Assembly (NCBI RefSeq): GCF_029982035.1 | Contig: NZ_CP104166.1 | Span: 124,001 to 188,000, forward strand | DNA from: Megaera polyxenophila | GTDB lineage: Bacteria > Pseudomonadota > Alphaproteobacteria > Rickettsiales > Rickettsiaceae | Direction: 5' to 3' | DNA length: 64,000 bases | In this document: positions 45,572 through 54,989 of the stretch, in pieces | How the letters are laid out: every line of letters begins with the position of its first letter | Numbering within the stretch: position 1 is the first letter of the stretch | The notes under the pieces: model-generated | Database searches by the model: none | The model's input: the letters and a program-made list of their open reading frames with translations, nothing else | What the model was told of the DNA's origin: nothing | Made by a program: the position numbers and the translations under genes

Positions 45572-46573
45572 TTAAATTAATTCTTCAGCTATTTGGACTG
45601 CATTTAGCGCAGCACCTTTACGTAAATTATCAGTAGTTATCCACATATTAATAGTGTTGTTGCAAGAATTGTCGTCTCTTATTCTGGAGATATATACTTC
45701 ATCTTCTTCTACAACGTCAACAGGTGTTGCATATTTTATTTCATTATTACAACTATAAGTGATAATTCCGTCTAACTCCGAAAGAATCTCCTCTGCCTCT
45801 TTTGCGTTTATTTTATTTTCAAATTCTACATTAACTGACATGGAATGGGAAACAAAAACAGGAACTCGCACACATGTGACACTGACCTTAATATCCCTGC
45901 CGATAATTTTTTTTAGCTCCTGCTCTATTTTATACTCTTCGTCAGTAATTCCATTTTCATGAAAATCGCCGATATGGGGAAATAAATTAAATGCAATTTG
46001 TGTCGGAAAGACTTTTGGTGGTATATTCTCAAAAATAAATTTGGCTTTGGTTTGGAGATATAGCTCATCCATAGCTTCTTTCCCAGCTCCAGAAACTGAT
46101 TGGTAAGTGGAAACTACTACTCGTTTTATTTTTGCCGCATTATCTAGGGGTTTTAAAGCTACTGCAAGAGGTATGGAACAACAATTAGGATTGGCTATAA
46201 TACCCCCAGCTTTAAAATTTTTTAAGACAGAACTATTTGCCTCAGGTACAACTAGCGGCACATCATCCTCCAGCCTAAAGAGAGAGGATTTGTCAATGAC
46301 CGTACATCCTTTACTTGCGGCTGTTTTCGCATATTGCTTTGATACTTTTGAACCTGCACAGAAAAAAGCAAAATCAATATCAGAAAAATCAAGATCCGTT
46401 ATTTGGCATACCTTAATAGTGCTATCACCAAAACTTACCGATTTCCCCACCGAATCGGCAGAAGCTGCTGCAAAAATTTTGTTTACGGGAAAGTTTCTTT
46501 GATTAAGCGAATTAAGTAATTCTCGTCCGACATTACCTGTTGCACCTATTACAGCTACATTATATTTTTTCAT
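45572..46573 (-). CDS. asd: Aspartate-semialdehyde dehydrogenase
   Basis: Asd makes aspartate semialdehyde, the branch point to diaminopimelate (peptidoglycan) and other amino acids. The 333-residue protein has the NADP site GATGNVGRELL near residue 10, the catalytic cysteine in IIANPNCCSIPLAVAL, and a VSGAGKEAMDEL stretch. The HSMSVNVEFE segment is the other conserved block. Keeping asd in a reduced genome fits a need for diaminopimelate. Length is normal. Confidence 0.95.
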   Translation of the reverse strand: MKKYNVAVIGATGNVGRELLNSLNQRNFPVNKIFAAASADSVGKSVSFGDSTIKVCQITDLDFSDIDFAFFCAGSKVSKQYAKTAASKGCTVIDKSSLFRLEDDVPLVVPEANSSVLKNFKAGGIIANPNCCSIPLAVALKPLDNAAKIKRVVVSTYQSVSGAGKEAMDELYLQTKAKFIFENIPPKVFPTQIAFNLFPHIGDFHENGITDEEYKIEQELKKIIGRDIKVSVTCVRVPVFVSHSMSVNVEFENKINAKEAEEILSELDGIITYSCNNEIKYATPVDVVEEDEVYISRIRDDNSCNNTINMWITTDNLRKGAALNAVQIAEELI

Positions 46574-46590
46574 TTTTTATTATATTTATT

Positions 46591-46935
46591 TTAAATTAGT
46601 TTACTAAAGCTCGCTCCAGCAATGATATGAGTATGGAAATGAAAAATAGTTTGTCCTGAAGATGAGCCATTATTGCTAACAATACGATATTCTTCTGCTC
46701 CTTGAGACTTAGCTATATCTGATATTTTTCTGAAATAATGGGTTAATTCTTCTGGCCTAGCTTTTTGACTAAACTCATCAAAATTTCTATATCCACCTTT
46801 TGGGATAACTAGGATATGGATAGGAGCAACAGGATTTATATCATTTATAGCGATAATATATCCATCTTCATAAACCTTAGAAGATGGTATTTCACCTCTG
46901 ATTATTTTAGCAAAAATATTATTCGTATCGTACAT
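46591..46935 (-). CDS. HIT-family nucleotide-binding protein
   Basis: The 114-residue protein has the IFAKIIRGEIPSSKVYED start and the histidine triad IFHFHTHIIAG (HxHxH) near residues 95-105. It belongs to the Hint/HinT branch, which cleaves nucleoside phosphoramidates such as adenosine 5'-monophosphoramidate. Exact substrates here are unknown. It lies 17 bases after asd's start on the same strand. Confidence 0.92.
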   Translation of the reverse strand: MYDTNNIFAKIIRGEIPSSKVYEDGYIIAINDINPVAPIHILVIPKGGYRNFDEFSQKARPEELTHYFRKISDIAKSQGAEEYRIVSNNGSSSGQTIFHFHTHIIAGASFSKLI

Positions 46936-46963
46936 ATGATATTTATTATATTTTTATTCAAAA

Positions 46964-47326
46964 TTAGATATTAGTTCGTGTCATATACTTTAGCTCAGCT
47001 TCTTCTTCAGAATTAGCAAGTATTATATCATCTAGCTGCATGCCACGTTTCCTTGCATAAAATTCTCTAATTTCTGTGGCAAAAAACCCAAAGATGAAAA
47101 ACTGAACAATATATTTTAAATTCCCTATTAGTGAAACAACTTCTGTTTCACTAAAGGAAATTACGATAAAATTAGCTACCATAACTAAAATGATAACTAA
47201 CCACATTCTATGGTATATTGCCCAAAACAGGTTAAAAACACTAGCAACAGGTGAAAATCCTTGTTTAATTATTACCGGATCGGAATTTTTACCTACGTCG
47301 CCAGCATATATGGAATATAAATTCAT
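46964..47326 (-). CDS. DUF2628-like membrane protein
   Basis: The 120-residue protein has a soluble front of about 25 residues (with VIIKQGFSPVASVFNLFWAIYHRMW, a stretch typical of DUF2628), then two or three membrane helices, and a C-terminal soluble tail with FYARKRGMQLDDIILAN. Function is unknown. It begins 28 bases upstream of the HIT gene and is transcribed in the same direction. Confidence 0.7.
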   Translation of the reverse strand: MNLYSIYAGDVGKNSDPVIIKQGFSPVASVFNLFWAIYHRMWLVIILVMVANFIVISFSETEVVSLIGNLKYIVQFFIFGFFATEIREFYARKRGMQLDDIILANSEEEAELKYMTRTNI

Positions 47327-47350
47327 TCGTTACACTTGCAAAATTCACCC

Positions 47351-47379
47351 TTGATAATTATCTACTAAATTGATAGTTT
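47351..47379 (+). promoter_or_regulatory. Possible promoter of hslVU
   Basis: CCCTTGATA near 47348-47356 followed 17 bases later by TAGTTT (47374-47379). The CTTGA part also fits the -35 of heat-shock (RpoH) promoters, which would suit hslVU, but the -10 box does not fit the heat-shock consensus well. Confidence 0.35.
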
Positions 47380-47406
47380 GTACAAGGTTTATAAAGAAAA
47401 ATTTTT

Positions 47407-47967
47407 ATGTCAGATAATTTAAATAATAATACGGGGCTAAGAGGGACTACCATACTTTGCCTAAAAAAAGGTAACGAGATCGTAATAGCTGCTGACGGTC
47501 AGGTTTCTCTTGGTAACATGGTGATGAAATCCACCGCCCGAAAACTTCGTACTCTGTGTAATAACAAAATAGTGGCAGGTTTTGCTGGTTCTACCGCTGA
47601 TGCTTTTACGCTTTTTGAACGTTTAGAAACAAAATTGGAAAAACATTCCAACCAGCTTGTTAGAAGCGCTGTTGAACTTGCTAAAGACTGGCGTACGGAC
47701 AAATACCTCCGGCGTCTTGAAGCAATGTTAATAGTTGCGGATAAAAATAATATTCTTATAGTTTCAGGTAACGGAGATGTAATAGAACCAGAAAACAATA
47801 TTGCAGCTATCGGCTCTGGTGGATTCTTTGCTCTATCTGCCGCTAGAGCTTTGATGTCTATAGACACTCCCTTATCTGCCGAAGAAATTGCTTTAAAATC
47901 AATGCATATAGCAGCAGATATATGCATAATGTCTAATCATAATATAATCATTGAGAAAGTAATATGA
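47407..47967 (+). CDS. hslV: ATP-dependent protease subunit HslV (ClpQ)
   Basis: HslV is the proteolytic core of the HslUV protease. The 186-residue precursor has GLRGTTILCLKKGNEIVIAADGQ at its start; the catalytic threonine is Thr14 after removal of the first 13 residues, as in other alphaproteobacteria where a short leader ends in a Gly before TT. GSGGFFALSAARALM is the other conserved stretch. Its stop overlaps the ATG of hslU (ATGA). Confidence 0.96.
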   Translation: MSDNLNNNTGLRGTTILCLKKGNEIVIAADGQVSLGNMVMKSTARKLRTLCNNKIVAGFAGSTADAFTLFERLETKLEKHSNQLVRSAVELAKDWRTDKYLRRLEAMLIVADKNNILIVSGNGDVIEPENNIAAIGSGGFFALSAARALMSIDTPLSAEEIALKSMHIAADICIMSNHNIIIEKVI

Positions 47968-49295
47968 GTTCAAAAAAAAATATGGGCCTGACTCCAGCAG
48001 AAATAGTTGCCGAACTAGATAGGTTTATCGTAGGTCAGCACGCTGCTAAAAAAGCTGTAGCTGTTGCACTTAGAAATAGATACAGAAGAATCCATGTAGA
48101 TGAACCAATGCGAAGCGAAATATCGCCTAAAAATATTCTAATGATCGGCTCTACTGGAGTAGGTAAAACCGAAATAGCCAGAAGGCTTGCACGCTTAGCT
48201 GATTCACCTTTTATCAAAGTAGAGGCAACAAAATTTACCGAAGTAGGTTATGTGGGGCGTGATGTTGAATCGATAATTAGGGATTTAGCTGAAATTGCTG
48301 TTAGCTCATATAAAGCTAAAGCCAAAGCCGAAGTTGAAAAAAACGCCCAGCTGCAGGCAGTAGAAAGAATTCTTGACGCAGTAGTTGGTAAAACCGCTTC
48401 TCCTGAAACTAGAGAGAAATTTCGAGCAAAAATTTTATCGGGAGAACTTAATAACTCTGAAATAGAAATTGGCGTAAACTACACCCCCTCGCCTATGGGG
48501 GGAGGAAGTTTTGAAATCCCAGGTATGCCAGGAGCTGCCATGGGGGTTCTAAATATTAGCGATATGATCGGTAAAGCTTTTGGCGGTGAAAAAACTAAAT
48601 TAAAAAAACTAACCGTTCAAGAAGCCTTACAAGTCATTACTTCTGAAGAATCAGAAAAAATGGTAGATCAGGAAAAAATAGTATCAGCTGCATTAAAAGC
48701 AGTTGAAAACGACGGAATAGTTTTCCTTGATGAAATAGATAAAATAACTTCACGATCAGAAGGAAAAGGCGGAGAAGTTAGCAGAGAAGGCGTACAACGA
48801 GATTTGCTTCCTCTAATCGAAGGAACAAATGTGGTAACCAAATATGGTACTATTAAAACAGACCATATTCTATTTATAGCCTCAGGAGCTTTTCATTTGT
48901 CAAAACCTTCCGACCTTTTACCAGAGTTACAAGGTAGGCTTCCTATTAGAGTAGAAATGACTTCTTTAACTAAAGAAGATTTAATTAAAATATTAGTTGA
49001 ACCGGAAGCTAGCCTTATAAAGCAATATACAGCTTTAATTGCTACTGAAAAAGTGAATCTTACCTTTTCTAAAGAGGCAATTGAAGAGATAGCACATCAT
49101 GCTTCGAACTTTAACATTGAAATTGAAGATATAGGTGCTAGAAGACTTCATACTATATTAGAGCATCTACTTGAAGATATTAGTTTTAGAGCAAGTGATA
49201 TGAAAGAAAAGAAGATTCTAATTGATAGAGAATTTGTTAATAAAGGACTAGAAGGGTTGATTAAAAATAGAGATTTGGCAAAATTTATATTATAG
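47964..49295 (+). CDS. hslU: HslU ATPase subunit of HslUV protease
   Basis: HslU unfolds substrates and feeds them to HslV. The 443 residues show the Walker A GSTGVGKTE near residue 60, the pore loop GYVGRDVE near residue 93, the inserted I-domain (about 110-240, which contains a Gly/Pro/Met-rich patch), Walker B FLDEIDKI, an arginine finger region in GRLPIRVE, and the KFIL tail that docks into HslV. Normal length and order. Confidence 0.97.
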   Translation: MSSKKNMGLTPAEIVAELDRFIVGQHAAKKAVAVALRNRYRRIHVDEPMRSEISPKNILMIGSTGVGKTEIARRLARLADSPFIKVEATKFTEVGYVGRDVESIIRDLAEIAVSSYKAKAKAEVEKNAQLQAVERILDAVVGKTASPETREKFRAKILSGELNNSEIEIGVNYTPSPMGGGSFEIPGMPGAAMGVLNISDMIGKAFGGEKTKLKKLTVQEALQVITSEESEKMVDQEKIVSAALKAVENDGIVFLDEIDKITSRSEGKGGEVSREGVQRDLLPLIEGTNVVTKYGTIKTDHILFIASGAFHLSKPSDLLPELQGRLPIRVEMTSLTKEDLIKILVEPEASLIKQYTALIATEKVNLTFSKEAIEEIAHHASNFNIEIEDIGARRLHTILEHLLEDISFRASDMKEKKILIDREFVNKGLEGLIKNRDLAKFIL

Positions 49296-49300
49296 TATTT

Positions 49301-49331
49301 TATAGTTTACACTCGTTAAACTATATGATTT
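49301..49331 (+). terminator. Probable terminator of hslVU
   Basis: A nine-base perfect stem, TATAGTTTA (49301-49309) with TAAACTATA (49317-49325), followed by TGATTTTT. It lies six bases after the hslU stop. Confidence 0.6.
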
Positions 49332-49504
49332 TTGCATATAAAGTCCACTTTTCCTAAAAGCGTGCTTACTATAAAGCTAAGGCTTGATTCAAATTATTGA
49401 AGTGATTTTTATTACAACATACGTCCCAAAGGATTGAAAAATTAAAAGCATTCACTAAAAGAAATTTGTTTAAGCTAAAAATAACAATAATAATTTAATA
49501 AGTT

Positions 49505-50155
49505 ATGCAAAGAAATCAGTTTTTAGACTATCCAGAAATAGCTTCACTAACCCCACCACCCGAGAAGCTTGTAATCCTACTTCATGGGCTTGGCTCTGAC
49601 GGTAATGATTTGATTAACTTAGTTCCCTATATTCAAAAAGCAATGCCTGCTTGTCATTTTATTTCACCCCACGGAATAGAAGCATATGATATGGCATCTT
49701 TTGGACGTCAATGGTTCAGCCTACAAGATAGATCAGCTTCGGTAGTATTAAAGCTAGCCGAAAAAAATGCTCCATTAATTAATGAACTTATAAAACATAA
49801 GCAAAAAGAGCTTAATATTACTAATAAAAATACTATCCTAATTGGATTTTCACAAGGAGCCATGATAGCAATGTATCTTACTTTAACTCAAATGGAGTCT
49901 TATGGAGCAACTATTGCTTTTTCAGGTAGGTTATTGCCCCCGGTTAATTTAATTAACCGCTTAACTCCTCTCTGCTTAATTCATGGCAAGGAGGATGATG
50001 TAGTACATTATGAAGAAACCAATAATGCGGCAAAATATTTTACCGAAAATGAAATTAAACATGAGAAACTGATCATTGATAACCTAACCCACTCTATTGA
50101 TGATAAAGGACTGAAATTTGCCCTGCAATTTTTAAAAAATTATAAAATGATATAA
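49505..50155 (+). CDS. Phospholipase/carboxylesterase family alpha/beta hydrolase
   Basis: The 216-residue protein has the VILLHGLGSDGNDL start (oxyanion region), the nucleophile in IGFSQGAMIAMYL, the acid in GKEDDVVHYEE, and the histidine near LTHSID. It belongs to the carboxylesterase/lysophospholipase (YpfH, APT) family. The substrate could be lysophospholipids or acylated proteins; I cannot tell from sequence. The neighbouring gene follows by eight bases. Confidence 0.9.
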   Translation: MQRNQFLDYPEIASLTPPPEKLVILLHGLGSDGNDLINLVPYIQKAMPACHFISPHGIEAYDMASFGRQWFSLQDRSASVVLKLAEKNAPLINELIKHKQKELNITNKNTILIGFSQGAMIAMYLTLTQMESYGATIAFSGRLLPPVNLINRLTPLCLIHGKEDDVVHYEETNNAAKYFTENEIKHEKLIIDNLTHSIDDKGLKFALQFLKNYKMI

Positions 50156-50163
50156 TTTATTAG

Positions 50164-52053
50164 ATGTTAAAAAGTTTTTTTGATCTTACAATTATTAGAA
50201 TATATTTAATATTTCAATTCGTTACTCGAGCTTGCCTAGGTTTATTTGGAATAACACAAAACCAAATCGCTATAACCGAGCTTCCTGGTATATTTTTAGT
50301 AGGAATTATTAACGATTTTATAGCTATTGCCTATTTTCTTCCTTTAATGCTAGTTATTAGCAGCTGTTTTCATAGGGTTTTACGGAACAAAATTACAATA
50401 TACAAAATTTGTTCCCTCGGAACTTATTTTTTAATTAACTCCATCCTTATATTCACCTTAATCGCTCAAATTATTTTCTGGGAAGAATTTGGCACTAATT
50501 TCAATTTCATCGCAGTAGATTACTTAATTTATACTCATGAAATCATCGGTACTGTATTTGAATCCCTACCTATATATAAGATTTTGGTTGCTTTTACTAT
50601 AAGTTCCACATTACTGACCTATTTTTTAAGAAATTATATTTTTAACCAAATAGCACAGATAAATACAAGATTTTATTTAGCATATGCGCTAAGTTTATTT
50701 GCTTTAAGCTTAGGTTTTTCAAAATTTTATGATTCGGAAAAATTTACTCTAAGTACCAATAGATACGCTATAGAAATAGGAAAAAACGGTGGTTATGAGT
50801 TTTTTACGGCGTTTTTTAACAATAGTTTAAATTACGATCGATTCTACCAGAAACTTCCCAATGATACGGCAATAGATATAGTTAGAGCTAATATTATCCA
50901 GCCGACCCAGGAATTTTTAAATAACAAAAATATAGAAAGATACGTAAATAAAAATAATAACCTAGAAACTAAAAAATACAACGTTGTACTAATTATGGTA
51001 GAAAGCTTGAGTGCTAAATTTATGGGAAAATTTGGCAACACTGAGTCGATAACTCCTAATCTGGATAAATTAGCTGATGATAGTATCTTCTTTACTAATT
51101 TTTATGCTACAGGCACGAGAACTGTAAGGGGGCTTGAAGCTGTCAGTTTATCTGTACCCCCGACCCCTGGCTCTTCTATTATTCGCAGGCCTAATAACGC
51201 AAACCTTTTTAATGCAAGCACAATTTTTAAAAAGGCCGAATATGATATTAGCTTTATTTTTGGAGGATATAGCTATTTTGACAATTTGAATAAATTCTTC
51301 TCTTCTAACAGCTATAAAGTTATTGATCGCAGTAATTTTTCTTCCGAAGAAATAAGTTTCTCAAACGTTTGGGGAGTAGCAGATGAAGACCTCCTATTTA
51401 AAGCGTTAGGAGAATTAGATAAAAATTATAAAGCTGGCAAGCCGTTTTTTTCTCTAATTATGACAACTTCTAATCATCGTCCATATACTTTTCCGGATGG
51501 AAGAATAGACTTACCTTCTGGAGGGGGAAGAAATGCAGCAGTAAAATATACCGATTATGCTATAGGTAAATTTTTTGAAGAAGCAAGAAAAAAAGAGTGG
51601 TTTAAAGATACCATTTTTGTCATTACTGCTGACCATTGCGCAGCAAGCGCTGGAAAAGTCAACTTGCCTGTTGCACAATATCATATACCATTGATGATTT
51701 ATAACCCACACATCTTAAAACCTAAACAAGTAGATAACTTAGCAAGTCAGATTGATATAATCCCTACAATTTTGGGAATTCTTAATCTCCCGCACACTAC
51801 TAAATTATGGGGAACAGATATATTAAATTTTCCAGCAAATAGAGCTTTTATCAGTACCTATCAATTACTAGGTTACATGAAAGACGAACATTTGATAATA
51901 TTAGCACCAAATAGCAAGCCTAAAGCTTATCAACTATCGGGAATCAACCAACGTGAAATTGATGATACCAGGGGAAATTTAACGCACGAAGCAATAAGTC
52001 TCTTCCAAACTGCTTCCAGTTTTTATGAAAACGGTGAATTAACAGAAAAATAG
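50164..52053 (+). CDS. LtaS-like sulfatase-fold phosphotransferase of the inner membrane
   Basis: The 629-residue protein has four or five N-terminal helices (about residues 5-200), then an extracytoplasmic sulfatase-type domain: VVLIMVESLSAKFMG with the metal-binding glutamate, the nucleophile in YATGTRTVRGLEA (threonine), and an ITADHCAASAG motif with the metal-binding Asp-His. It belongs to the LTA synthase/phosphoglycerol transferase superfamily, which in Gram-negative bacteria includes OpgB and lipid A or core phosphoethanolamine-transferase relatives. Lipoteichoic acid is not expected here, so the acceptor is unknown, perhaps a periplasmic glucan or outer-membrane glycan. Confidence 0.85.
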   Translation: MLKSFFDLTIIRIYLIFQFVTRACLGLFGITQNQIAITELPGIFLVGIINDFIAIAYFLPLMLVISSCFHRVLRNKITIYKICSLGTYFLINSILIFTLIAQIIFWEEFGTNFNFIAVDYLIYTHEIIGTVFESLPIYKILVAFTISSTLLTYFLRNYIFNQIAQINTRFYLAYALSLFALSLGFSKFYDSEKFTLSTNRYAIEIGKNGGYEFFTAFFNNSLNYDRFYQKLPNDTAIDIVRANIIQPTQEFLNNKNIERYVNKNNNLETKKYNVVLIMVESLSAKFMGKFGNTESITPNLDKLADDSIFFTNFYATGTRTVRGLEAVSLSVPPTPGSSIIRRPNNANLFNASTIFKKAEYDISFIFGGYSYFDNLNKFFSSNSYKVIDRSNFSSEEISFSNVWGVADEDLLFKALGELDKNYKAGKPFFSLIMTTSNHRPYTFPDGRIDLPSGGGRNAAVKYTDYAIGKFFEEARKKEWFKDTIFVITADHCAASAGKVNLPVAQYHIPLMIYNPHILKPKQVDNLASQIDIIPTILGILNLPHTTKLWGTDILNFPANRAFISTYQLLGYMKDEHLIILAPNSKPKAYQLSGINQREIDDTRGNLTHEAISLFQTASSFYENGELTEK

Positions 52054-52128
52054 TTTTGATTCTTTCTGTAGCAAATTAAGCTCATTCTTTGTATATTTAA
52101 AATTTAATTAATCCTAAAATAGGCCGCT

Positions 52129-53397
52129 ATGAATCATATTAATAAAATACTAGAAGAAACCGATGTTGAAATCTTTGAAGCAATAAAATCAGAAGCGAAC
52201 AGGCAAGAAGATTATATAGAATTAATAGCTTCTGAAAATTTTGCAAGTAAAGCGGTTCTGGCAGCTCAAGGATCAATTATGACTAATAAATATGCTGAAG
52301 GATACTGCGGCAAAAGGTATTATTGCGGATGCCACGAAGTTGATAAGGCTGAAAACTTAGCTATTGAAAGGGCTAAAAAGCTATTTAACTGTTCTTATGC
52401 TAATGTTCAACCACATTCAGGCTCACAAGCTAATCAGGCCGTTTACCTGGCCCTATTAGAACCAGGTGATACTATACTTGGAATGTCTTTAGATAGCGGT
52501 GGACACCTGACGCACGGAGCAACACCCAATATTTCTGGGAAGTGGTTTAAACCGGTTTTATACCATGTTAATCCAAAAACATATCTTATTGATTATGATG
52601 AATTAGAAAGGTTAGCTCTCGAACATAAACCCAAGTTAATCATTGCTGGGTTTTCCTGTTATACGCACACACTTGATTTTAAAAGGTTTAGGGAAATTGC
52701 CGATAAGGTCGGTGCTTACCTTATGGCTGATATTGCTCATATTGCTGGCCTAGTTGTAACCGGAGAACATCCAAGTCCATTTCCTTATGCCCACGTGGTA
52801 ACTTCTACTACTCATAAAACCCTACGAGGACCAAGAGGCGGCCTTATCCTCTCGAATGATCCAGAAATTGCTAAAAAAGTTGACAAAGCAATTTTTCCTG
52901 GCCTGCAAGGAGGACCATTAATGCACGTAATTGCGGCCAAAGCTGTTGCTTTTAAAGAAGCATTAACTGATGAATTTAGGGAATATATCAAACAAGTGGT
53001 AAGGAATGCCAAAATACTTGGAGTCTCACTTGGAAAAAGAGGTTACGATATTTTAACCGGTGGTACTACCAACCACATGGTAATAGTTGATTTAAGAAAA
53101 CATAAACTTACTGGCAAGCTAGCTGCCGATTCTCTAGATCGAGCAGGTATTACCTCAAATAAAAATAGTGTTCCTTTTGACACCACTTCCCCTTTTATCA
53201 CTTCGGGTATTAGACTGGGTAGCCCTGCTTGTACAACAAGAGGCTTTAAAGAAAAGGAATTTGAAATAACAGGCAATTTAATTGCCGATATATTAGATTC
53301 ACTTAAAATATCAGAGAATAATTCGGATACAGAAAAAATGGTATTCAGAAAAGTAAAAGAGTTAACAGTAAAGTTCCCAATATATCATAGTAAATAA
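52129..53397 (+). CDS. glyA: Serine hydroxymethyltransferase
   Basis: GlyA interconverts serine and glycine with tetrahydrofolate. The 422-residue protein has the ELIASENFAS N-terminal motif, HSGSQANQAVYLAL, the pyridoxal phosphate lysine in TSTTHKTLRGPRGG near residue 230, and SGIRLGSPACTTRGF. Every family hallmark is present. It lies 75 bases after the LtaS-like gene. Confidence 0.97.
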   Translation: MNHINKILEETDVEIFEAIKSEANRQEDYIELIASENFASKAVLAAQGSIMTNKYAEGYCGKRYYCGCHEVDKAENLAIERAKKLFNCSYANVQPHSGSQANQAVYLALLEPGDTILGMSLDSGGHLTHGATPNISGKWFKPVLYHVNPKTYLIDYDELERLALEHKPKLIIAGFSCYTHTLDFKRFREIADKVGAYLMADIAHIAGLVVTGEHPSPFPYAHVVTSTTHKTLRGPRGGLILSNDPEIAKKVDKAIFPGLQGGPLMHVIAAKAVAFKEALTDEFREYIKQVVRNAKILGVSLGKRGYDILTGGTTNHMVIVDLRKHKLTGKLAADSLDRAGITSNKNSVPFDTTSPFITSGIRLGSPACTTRGFKEKEFEITGNLIADILDSLKISENNSDTEKMVFRKVKELTVKFPIYHSK

Positions 53398-53407
53398 AAA
53401 AAATTTT

Positions 53408-54460
53408 ATGAATAACAAGATTTCAAGGGGGTTACCAGCAACATTAATAATTACTTATTTAATAATTTCTTGCCTAAGTTTTAATTGCTCTTATGCCCAT
53501 GAATTTGAGCATCCGGCAAGCTGGCATAACCCTAAAATTACCAAAATTCTTAAAACTGCAAAAGTTACCGATATTAAACCTATGAAAGAAGTTTTAATAG
53601 AACAAGGTAAAAAAGCTGAATTTGACGGTCAGGTATTTCTCATTACTTTAGAAAATGGAGTACAAGCTGTGTTTAAAAGCTTACCTCTTGACGATCAAGG
53701 AGATGCTAAGGCTGAAGTTGCAGCGTATCAAGCTTCTGTTTACCTAGGGTTTCCTTATATTCCTCCTACTGTTTTAAGGAAAATAAATGGTATGACAGGC
53801 TCGCTACAGCTTTTTGTTAACACCCCTATTGACCTATTAAAAAATGGGGAATATAAGAAATATTCAAAAAAATTTAGCAAGGAAGACGAAAATAATTTAA
53901 AAATATTTTATTTTGTTTTTGGCCAATGGGACTCAGGCCCGCATAATTTACTAGCTTATCCTGATGCGTCTAAAATATACCCGATAGCCATTGATAATTC
54001 CGGTATACGAAATCACCAGCACGTTCGTTATGGAGAACTGCCCTTTGTAAGAGTATTTTATAGCGATAAACTAAATACAAATGATTGGGATAAACCCTTC
54101 CCTTTTGAAGATGCTAAAATTATTGATGACCCCTCCTACGATAACCTAAAAAAATCATTTAATAATAAGCTACCTGAATCCTTTTATAAAAGCTTTAAAT
54201 CCTACAACCAACCATTAAAATACGTTATCTACCAAAATAGTTTATGGAGGCAATATCATGCTTTTGATAAAAGTTTTAGTAAATCGTATGTAGAAAAATG
54301 CCCTAAAAGGGCTTTATTAGCTTTAGAAAAACTTGACTTAAATAGCCTTAAGGAAATTTTTTCTTCAGCCAAAGGTGCTGATTTTCTAACAGATTCCTAC
54401 TTGCAAAAAATTTTGGAACGTCGTAATCAGCTGTTATCGTCTAAATGTCCAACTACGTAA
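53408..54460 (+). CDS. Secreted protein with PI3/4-kinase or Fam20-like kinase pattern
   Basis: The 350-residue protein has a signal peptide (about 1-30, cleavage after SYA) and then an atypical kinase pattern: QAVFKSLPLDDQGDAKAEVAAY gives the lysine (K90) and glutamate (E103); GFPYIPPTVLRKINGMTGSL fits the hinge of PI3/4-kinase and Fam20-type folds; FVFGQWDSGPHNLLA gives the catalytic aspartate (D175) and N180; and YPIAIDNSGI the DN motif (D196). I do not know the substrate. It sits between glyA and nrdR, an unrelated pair. A periplasmic or exported enzyme acting on host or envelope components is possible. Confidence 0.6.
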   Translation: MNNKISRGLPATLIITYLIISCLSFNCSYAHEFEHPASWHNPKITKILKTAKVTDIKPMKEVLIEQGKKAEFDGQVFLITLENGVQAVFKSLPLDDQGDAKAEVAAYQASVYLGFPYIPPTVLRKINGMTGSLQLFVNTPIDLLKNGEYKKYSKKFSKEDENNLKIFYFVFGQWDSGPHNLLAYPDASKIYPIAIDNSGIRNHQHVRYGELPFVRVFYSDKLNTNDWDKPFPFEDAKIIDDPSYDNLKKSFNNKLPESFYKSFKSYNQPLKYVIYQNSLWRQYHAFDKSFSKSYVEKCPKRALLALEKLDLNSLKEIFSSAKGADFLTDSYLQKILERRNQLLSSKCPTT

Positions 54461-54469
54461 TTTATAACT

Positions 54470-54922
54470 ATGAAATGCCCATTTTGTGAAAAGGCGGAAA
54501 CTGGCGTAAAAGACTCCCGAACTACAAACGAAGGATCAATAGTAAGGCGCAGAAGATATTGCGGTAAATGCGGAGGCCGCTTTACTACTTTTGAACGTAT
54601 CCAGACAAGAGAACTAGTAGTCGTAAAAAGGTCCGGAGCAAAAAGGCCTTTTGACCGTACTAAAATTGAAAAATCGATAGCTACAGCTTTAAGAAAAAGA
54701 AGTTTTTCTCAAAAACAAATCGGAGAAATAAATGATAGAATAATATTAGAACTAGAAAGTGATAATACTCGGGAAATAACTACTCGGAAAATAGGGAAAT
54801 TAATAATGAAAGAACTAGTAAAAATTGATCCGGTTGCTTATATAAGATTTGCATCTGTATATAAAGATTTTACTAATATCGAAGATTTTACGAGATTTAT
54901 TAGTAAATTACAGAAAGACTAA
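54470..54922 (+). CDS. nrdR: Transcriptional repressor NrdR
   Basis: NrdR senses ATP/dATP with its cone domain and represses ribonucleotide reductase genes. The 150-residue protein has an N-terminal zinc ribbon (MKCPFCEKAETGVKDSRTT ... YCGKCGGRFTTFE) followed by the ATP-cone (VVKRSGAKRPFDRTKIEKSI). Cysteines at positions 3, 6, about 31 and 34 would bind zinc. It is normal in length and starts nine bases after the kinase-like gene. Confidence 0.97.
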   Translation: MKCPFCEKAETGVKDSRTTNEGSIVRRRRYCGKCGGRFTTFERIQTRELVVVKRSGAKRPFDRTKIEKSIATALRKRSFSQKQIGEINDRIILELESDNTREITTRKIGKLIMKELVKIDPVAYIRFASVYKDFTNIEDFTRFISKLQKD

Positions 54923-54989
54923 CTGCTAATAATAAAGAAAGTAGCCTGCGGATTATTTCAGTAACTTTAAAGCTTATTTCTCCATATAT

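Noticed and set aside
47964..49295. HslU as ClpX
   Set aside because: There is no N-terminal zinc-binding domain, the I-domain is present, and hslV lies directly upstream.
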